From SHWB01 sp050246875 (GTDB lineage: Bacteria > Pseudomonadota > Alphaproteobacteria > UBA6615), in NCBI GenBank assembly GCA_050246875.1, contig JBFWVF010000005.1, positions 1-64,000 on the forward strand: a stretch of 64,000 nucleotides of DNA, in the 5' to 3' direction. Of this stretch, positions 1 to 9,000 are shown in pieces. Position 1 is the stretch's first letter, and each line of letters opens with the position of its first letter. Below the pieces are notes generated by a model that worked only from the letters and a program-made list of their open reading frames with translations, had not been told where the DNA came from and searched no databases. The position numbers were made by a program, and so were the translations under genes.

Positions 1-1
1 T

Positions 2-3000
2 GTCCTGGAGGACTACGACGGGGACGTGTCGACGGCGACGCAGCCGATCGAGATCACGGACGAGGGTCCGTACCCGCCGGAGGACCCGTCGGACGAGCCC
101 GGCTCGACGGTGCAGCCGGTGCTGGTGCACGAGACGGACCTGGAGATGGGCCCGACCGGCGAGAGCCGTGCGCTGACGATCGACTTCGGCCCGGACGGCC
201 CGGCGGACACGGGTCCGGTGGTGCTGGAGATCCCGGCGGGCCTGCCGGCGATGGGCCTGACCTCTGGCGGCACGCCGCTGAGCTATGGCGTCTCGCCGGA
301 CGGGCTGACGCTGTCGGCGACGGCGGGCGGCAACCCGGTGTTCGAGGTGACGCTGGACGATGGCGGCGTGGGGGCGTGGAGCTACACCTTCACGCTACTC
401 GACCAGGTGGACCACGCGCCGGGTCTGGGCGAGAACCTGATTACCGGCATCCCGTTCCTCGTCCGCATCACGGACGGCGACGGCAGCAGCGCCACCGCCG
501 GCTTCACCGCTGGCATACAGGACGACCTGCCCGAACTCACGCCCGGCGCCACCGCTACCGTCGACGAGGAAGACATCGCCGGCGGCGGCAACACATCGGT
601 CACCGGCTTTGCGGCAACGCCTGTGGGCGTGGTCGATGCGCCGCTCACGTTCTCCTTCAACGGGAATGCTCCGGCGGGCCTGACGTCGCAGGGCGACGCC
701 ATTACCTATGCCGTTTCCGGCACGAGCCTTGCGGCGCTGGCCGCTGGCCGGACGGTGTTCTGGGTGAGTCTGAATCCCGCGTCTGGCAGCTACGTCTTCA
801 CCTTGAACGACCAGCTCGACCATCCGACGGGTGCGGGCGAGAATCTGCTGTCGCTCGCCTTCGGCGTGAATGCGATCGATTTCGACGGCGACGTCGCGAC
901 CGCGGCGATCTCGGTCGAGGTCGTCGACGATGTTCCTGTCGCACTTGATGGCGATACGACCGTCGTCAATGAGGTCTTCCTCGAGAGTGCCACGGCCACA
1001 TCGGTGACCGGATTCGCTGCGGACGTGCTCGACTCCGCCGATGACGACGTCACCGGCTTCTTCACGCCCGGCCAGTCCGCGCCGCTGGGGCTGACCTCGC
1101 AGGGTGATGCCGTTTCCTACCTTGTCTCTGCTTCCAGCATCATCGCGGTAGCCGGCGGACGCACCGTCTTCACGGTCGCCCTGGACAGCAATACCGGCAC
1201 GTACACCTTCGTGCTGCGTGACCAGCTCGACCACCCGGCAGGCGGCAACCAGAACCTCCTGTCGCTGGCATTCGGCGTCACGGCTGTGGATTTCGACGGC
1301 GATGCGGCCACGGCATCGTTCGGTGTCCAGGTCGTCGACGACATCCCGACGACCATTGCCGTCGACCATGTCACGGTGCACGAGTTCGGTCTCGAAGGAG
1401 TGACCGCGACGAGCGTGACGGGGGCTTCGGTGCTCGGCGGGGTCGTCGACCAGCCGGCATCCTTCGCCTTCACGACAGGCCAGACGGCGCCTGTGGGCCT
1501 GCTGTCGGAAGGCCAGCAGCTGACGTACAGCATCAGCGGCACGTCGATGTCGGCGACGGCGGGCGGCCGCACGGTGTTCACGGTGTCGTTGAATGCCGCT
1601 ACGGGCAACTACACCTTTACCCTGCGCGATCAGCTCGATCATACGGGGCCAAACGGTGACGCCCTGACGGTCACTTTCGGGGTTTCGGCGTTCGATTACG
1701 ACGGCGACCCGATCAACGTGACCGCGCTCGTCGATGTGACGGACGACCTGCCGTCGATCGCGGCGGGTGCGGCGACGTCGGTGAGCGAGACGACGCTGGA
1801 GACGGTGCCGACGGGCGCGACGGTAATCGGTGTCGCGGCGACGGCCTCGGGCGTGGTCGACAACCCGGGCACGTTCGCCTTCACGACGGGCCAGACGGCG
1901 CCGGTGGGCCTGCTGTCGGAAGGCCAGCAGCTGACGTACAACGTCAGCGGCACGTCGATGTCGGCGACGGCGGGCGGTCGGACGGTGTTCACGGTGTCGC
2001 TGAACCCGACGACGGGCAGCTACACCTTCACGCTGAAGGACAATCTCGACCACACGGGCGGGAACCTGACGACCCACTCGCTGGGCTTCGGGGTGCGGGT
2101 CACCGACTTCGACGGTGACACGGCATCGACGACGTTCCAGGTGAACGTGACCGACGACACGCCGTCGATCGCGGCGGGTGCGACGACATCGGTCAACGAG
2201 CAGGCGCTGGTCGGCACGACCGGGACAGCGATCGTTGGTGTTGCCGGTGTGGCGACTGGGGTCATCGACAATCCGGCGACCTACGGATTTGGTACGAGCG
2301 TTTCGGCGCCAGGGGGGCTGACGTCGGAAGGGGCCACGGTCTCGTACACGCTGGTCGGCCCGAACTTCCTGCGGGCGACGGCGGGCGGGCGCACCGTGTT
2401 CACGGTGTCGATGAACGCGACGACAGGCAGTTACACCTTCACGCTGAAGGACAACCTCGACCACCCGGCCGGGCTTGGGAACAACATCCATTCGCTCGGT
2501 TTCCAGGTCAGGGTCACGGACTTCGACGGCGATATGCAATCGACGACGTTCCAGGTGAATGTCGTCGACGATGTCCCTGTCGCCGTGAATGACAGCACGG
2601 AGGGTGTGGCCGCCGGTGGCAATACCATCGGCACGGGCGTCTCCAGTGCCAACCTGCTTGTCAACGACGCCCTTGGCGCCGACGGCGCATCGCTCGTCTC
2701 GTTCCGTTATGTGAATGAGAGCGACGTTTCCGTCACCGCTGCGGCTGGCTCGACGGTCGATACCAAGCACGGCACGTTGACCGTCAATGCCAATGGCACC
2801 TGGACCTATACCTCCGATGCCACCACCGGCGTTGGTGGTGCGGCGCCGGACAATTTCACCTACACGTTGCTGGACGGCGACGGCGACCAGTCCACTGCCG
2901 TGAAGCCGATCAACGTTACGGCTCTGCTGGCTCCGATCGCCAACGACGACTTCTATGCGACCTACGAGGACATTCCGGGCGGTCTGGTGGTCAACGCCTT

Positions 3001-6000
3001 CAACGGCGTGATCCAGGGCGGCGGCGGCAGCGGCCAGGACTCCGATACCGATACGCCGCTGGCCAACCTTCAGGTTGTCGTCGGGTCGTCGCAGACGGTC
3101 GGTAGCCAGGGCGGCACGATTGTCTGGAACGCGAACGGCAGCTTTACCTACACGCCGCCGGCCCAGTTCCCGACCAGCACGCATCTGCAGGACACGTTTA
3201 CCTACACGCTGACCGACGGCACGCAGACCGACACGGCGACGGTGACGATCAATGTCGAGGCGCGTGCCGACATGCCGATCCTGTCGGGTGCCGGCGCGGG
3301 CAACGAAGACACGGCAATCCCGCTGAACATCATCGCGACCCTGGGCGTCGACAACTTCGACGGTTCGGAAGTGCTGTCCAACGTCACGCTCTCGGGTGTT
3401 CCGAGCGGCGCGACGCTGAACCACGGCACACCGATGGGCGGTGGCGTATGGGTGCTGACCCAGGCCGACCTTGCCGGCCTGACGATCACGCCGCCATTCG
3501 ACAGCGATGTCGACATGAACCTAACGATCTCGGTGACGACCACCGAGTTGTCGAATCCGCCTGCGCCGCACAACACGGCCACGCTCGTCGTGCCCTTTGT
3601 TGTGCCGGTCCACGCCGTGGCCGACCAGCCGACCGTGACGGTCGGGGCGACCATTCCGCTCGAAGTCAGCGTCGACGACAGTGTGCCTGTCGCGGCAATT
3701 GAGGGCGACGGAACGACCGTCACGTTCACGGTGACCCTGACGCGTGCGGCAGCGCAATCGGTTGTCGTCGACTATCAGACCGTTGGCGGCTTCGGCATAA
3801 CGGGGGCAACGGCGGGCTCGGATTTCGTCCACCAGATTGGATCGCTCACCTTCGCGCCAGGTCAGACCGAGCGCACGGTAACGATCACCCTCCTCGACGA
3901 CGCCGGAATCGAACTGCCGGAGACATTCGACCTTCAGCTCACGGCGGCACACCTCGACCCATCCGGTGCCAACACGCCGGTAACCATTGCCGACGGTACT
4001 GGGGTCGGCACGATCATCGACGACGACGCTTATACGGTGATGGTGTCGGATGGCGTGCCCAACCCGCAGCTCGAGGGGGTGCCAGCCGTCATTACATTCG
4101 ACGTGACCCTGGTTGGCGGTCCGCTCGCGGTGCCGGTGGAGGTGAGCTACACGACCATCGATGCCAGCGCGATTGCCGGCACCCACTACCAGGCGATCAG
4201 CGGTGTCCTGACCTTCGCGCCTGGCCAGACGGTTCGGCAGGTCACCGTCAACGTCGTCGACGACTCCGTCCATGAACTCGACCGGTCCTTCCGTCTGAAC
4301 GTGTTCGACGCACTGGCGTCTCCGGGTGGTATCGACGAAGTCGAACTGGATGTTTCGGTGGGAACCGGCTGGGGCAATATTGCCGAGGACGATCCCGATC
4401 CGTTTACCGGCACGTTCTTTGTCGTGAAGGAAGACAGTTCGATCGCGCTCGATATTTCGGCCGTGTTCGGCGACTTCCTCGATGGTTCGGAAACCCATAC
4501 CGTCACGCTCGGTCCGATCCCCGATACATGGACCGTCCTGCCGGGTGCCGGTACCCTGACCCACAATGCTCTCGCGGGCACATACACGTGGTCGGTGACG
4601 GTCAGTGGCAGTGGCTTCGCGGGCGGTCCGACCCTGATCCCGCCGGCGAACAGCGACGTCGACATCCAGGGGCTGACGATCACGGCGAAAGCTGTCGAGG
4701 CCGAGAACGGCAACACCGCGACGGATGTGAAAATCGTCGATATCGTCGTTGACGCGGTCGCCGACGAGCCGACGCTGACGGCGCTGGTGACGCTGCCATC
4801 CGATCCGGAAGGGTCCGTCAGCGCCGCCTCGGGTTTCCAGGGCGTTCCTTCGGTCGCCGGTCTGACGGCGAACAGCGAGTACGTCGTCGTCTGGCAGTCC
4901 GACAACGTCGACGGGAACGGCACAGGCATCATCGCGCGCCACTACACTGCCAGCGGTGCCCAGGTCGGCGGCGACATCATCGTCAACACGACCACGGCAG
5001 GCGACCAGACCCAGCCGGTCGTGGCGTCCCTGCCGCTGGGACAGTTCGTCGTCGCGTGGTCGGGGCCTGATGCCAACGGCACAGGCGTCTACTTCCAGCG
5101 CTTTGCATCGAACAACGCGCCGATCGCCGGCGAGGTGCTGGTCAATGCGGGCAATCAGACCGGGAACCAGACCAATGTCGATGTCAGCACGCGTGCCGAC
5201 GGCAGTTTCGTTGTCACGTGGCAGGACAGTGGTACCGGGGAGATCTGGGCCCAGCGCATCAGCAACGACGGAAACTTCAACGGTGCGCCAATTCGCATCG
5301 ATACGGAGGCCGGCGCGGACTACGACGCCCATGTCGCGGCCCTCGACAATGGCGGCTTCGCTGTAACGTGGACTTCGGATCCCGGCGATGTGGACGGGGC
5401 CGATATCTTCGTGCGGATTTACGACGAGGATGGCGTCCCGCTGGGCGGCCCCATTGCCGTAAACGACTTCACGGTGGGCCAACAGGTTCAGCCGGAAGTC
5501 GTCAATCTCGGCAACAACGACTTCGTCGTCGTCTGGTCGTCGCAGGGTAACGACGGTTCCGGCTACGGGGTTTACTATCAGCGCTTCACCTATGACGGCA
5601 CCAAGATCACCGGGGCCCAGGGGGCTGGCGAGACGCTCGTCAACACGACGATCAGTGGCGATCAGACCAATCCGACCGTCGCGCGGCTGACCGATGGCGG
5701 CTTCGCGGTGACATGGCAGTCGTTCGGTCAGGATGGCTCGCAGGATGGTCTCTTCATCCAGCGGTATGCTCCGACCGATGACATCGCGGGCTTCAACCTG
5801 ATCGCAAAGATCGGTCAGGAGGTACAGGTCAACGATCAGTCCGCGGGCAACCAGCGCAACGCCACCATTTCCGCACTGTCCGCCGGTGATTTTCTAGTAG
5901 CCTGGGAGTCCGACAACTTCGATGCCGGCGATATTCGGATCAAGCGCTATGACACGCCTGGCGAGGACGAGGCCGTCCCGCTCAATATCAGCGCCGGCCT

Positions 6001-9000
6001 TGGCGATCTGGACGGTTCAGAGGGGCTTTCGGTCGAGATCGAAATCTCCAATGTTCCCGGGACGGCGAGGTTTGTGCACGATATTGCCGGCAACTATGTC
6101 GACGTTGGTACCGATCTGGGCGGTGGCGTCTGGCGGTTCACGCAGGCAGAGCTGGTCGGGCTTCACATCTTGCCGCCTGACGACAGCAACGAGCCGTTCA
6201 CGATCGTCGTCACGGCCTATGCGATCGAAACGTCGACGCCGGACAACGTCGCGGGAGATCGCGAGATCGACAGCCGGGACAACATCGCGTGGGTGACGCG
6301 TGAGCTGACCATCGTCAACGACCCGGTCGCCGACCCGCCGTTCATCACCGTGGCCAGCGCGGAGGTCGATCCATTGATCGGTGCGGAGGATCAGCCTCTG
6401 CCAATGGCCTTGCCGTTCGACGCAAGCCTGACCGACCAGGATGGATCGGAGACCCTGACGATCCAGATCAGCGGCGTTCCCGTCGGTAGCTCGATCTTCA
6501 TCGGCCCGATCGAGATTCCCGAAGCGATCGATCCGATCACCGGGGCGCCGCAGCCGGGTGTCTATCGGGTGACATTCGATCCCGACGCGCCGCAGTCGTT
6601 CGGCCGGACCCAGTGGGGAGCAGGCGTCAACCCGGGGCAGGATCCGGAGTTTTATCCGTTGCCGACGACAGGCGAGTACATCGTCACGGACGCGTCGCCG
6701 ACCAACTTCACGATCGCGTTCGTCGAATCGAATGATCCGCTGGTGCCGCCGCTCGGCACGTTCGACAGTCGTCCGAGCAATTTCTACTTCCAGCCGCCGG
6801 TCGACTATTCGAATGTCGACCTGCGCCTGAGCGTCGCGGCGATTTCGACCGAAATCGCAAATGGAGCGACCGATATCCTGACGCAGACGATGTATCTCAA
6901 TGTCGCTGCGGTCGCTGATGCCCCGGATGTCGATCTCGTCGCCGCGGTCGGCGATGAAGACACGGCCATCGCGCTTTCAATCTCTGTCGCGGTCACGGAT
7001 GACAGCGAAGTCATCGACAGTATCGTGATATCCGGTGTTCCCGTCGGCGCCAGTCTCAATCACGGCAGCACCGGCGGTGGCGGAATCTGGACCTTGACCG
7101 AGGCCGATCTCGTCGGTCTGACGGTCACGCCACCGGCCGATAGCGACGTCAACTTTACTCTTGCCGTCGCGGTTACATCGCGCGAGCCGTCGAACAACGA
7201 CACGGAGACGACGTTCACCAACCTCGACGTCGTCGTGAACCCCGTTGCCGATACGCCAACCCTTCAGGTTTCCAATGTGTCCGGCGGGCAGGGCGAGCCG
7301 ATCGAGCTGTCGATCAGCACGTTCTCCGGAGAGGGTGATGGGCTTGGCACCAATGACGGCTCCGAATTCCTGCAACTCGTCGTTCTCGATGCGGGCATCG
7401 ATCTGACCGGCTTCGAAGTCAACAAGGGTACGCTCGACGAAGCCAACGGTACGTGGACGATGACCGGCGCCGAGTTCAACGCCGGCGATCCGCCAGCGAT
7501 CGTTGCCCCGATCGGCTTTACCGGGACCATTCAATTCGATGTCGAGGTTACCTGGGCCGAAACTGAAAACGGCGACACCGCGACGGCGCAGTCGCAGATC
7601 GACCTGACGGTCACGACCGCCGGGCTGCCGGGCGTCATCGAGATGCTCGATGTCCGTACCAACGGCGATGGCTGGATTTTCAATGGTTACGCCAATGGGA
7701 TTTCCGGCGGCGACCGCGTCGGCTGGTCGGTTGCCAACGTCGGGGACGTCAACGGCGATGGTATCGATGACGTCCTGATCGGCGCCCCCGGCGCGACGGT
7801 CGGCACGACGTTCGGGGCGGGAGAGGTCTATCTCGTCTTCGGCGTGACTGGCGGCTTTGTCGAGCCGTTCGACCTTCACACGCTCGATGGATCGAACGGC
7901 CTCATCATCCGCAATGCCGGCCTCAATTTTGATGCGGCCTTCGGAACATCCGTGTCCGGTCTTGGTGACATCAACGGCGACAACATCGATGACTTCATCA
8001 TCGGCGCGCCCGGTGAGGATGCGAACGGTCCATTCTCCTTCACCGGTGCCGCCTATATCGTCTACGGGCGCGATGCCGACGCAAATCCGAATGGCGGCGC
8101 GGGCGGTGGTGAAACAGAGTTCGGAGCGTCGGGCGGCGTGCTCGACCTTGCTTCGATGACGTCAACTACCGGCGTGAAAATCGTCAACTCGAACTTCGGG
8201 TTTGGCGAGCAGTTGGGCTCGGCGGTCAGCCTCCTTGGTGACGTCAGTGGCGATGGCATCGACGACTTCCTCGTCGGTGCGTCGGGCGTCGGCGGTGCGA
8301 CCGGTGAGGCTTACGTCATTTATGGTGTCAGCGGCGGTTTCGGCAGCGCGACATTCGATCTATCGGCGCTCGACGCCTCTTCGGGGCTCGTGTTCCACGC
8401 CGAGCAACTGGCGTTCGGGGCCGAAGACCATCTCGGGTCGGCGCTGCGCAGCGCCGGCGATTTCGACGGCGATGGCATTGGTGACATGATCCTCGGTGCC
8501 TACGGCCTGAACTCGATATTCGAGTTGCCGGGGGCCGCGAACTGGAACAAGGAAGGTCTTGCCTACGTCGTCTTCGGCCAGAACGGCGGATATGGCGGCG
8601 CCGGTGATCTCGATCTGCTCGAGTCCGCCGGCATGGGGCTGGTCATTCGCGGCAGCAACCCGGGCGACAACTTCGGCTGGTCGGTGTCGGGCATCGGCGA
8701 CTTCAACGGTGACGGTTTCGACGACATCGTCATCGGTGCGCCGGGCGCAGATCCGGATGGCAACAGCGGCGCGGGCAGTGCCTACGTCATCTATGGCCGC
8801 TCTCGGGCCGAGTGGGCGGCGCGCGACTTCTCGATCGACGTCGACACGCTGACGGAGGACGAAGGCTTCGTCATCCAGGGCACGGTTGTCGACAGCCGCC
8901 TGGGTGTCTCTGTCCGCGATGCCGGCGACGTCAACGGCGACGGCTACGCCGACCTCATCGTCGGTGCGCCTGGCATTGACACGCCTGCCGACGATGACCG

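Noticed and set aside
395..3424. Open frame of about 1,000 codons on the minus strand opposite the giant gene
   Set aside because: Arg/Asp/His-rich sequence with no recognisable domain, produced by the high GC3 of the real gene on the plus strand.
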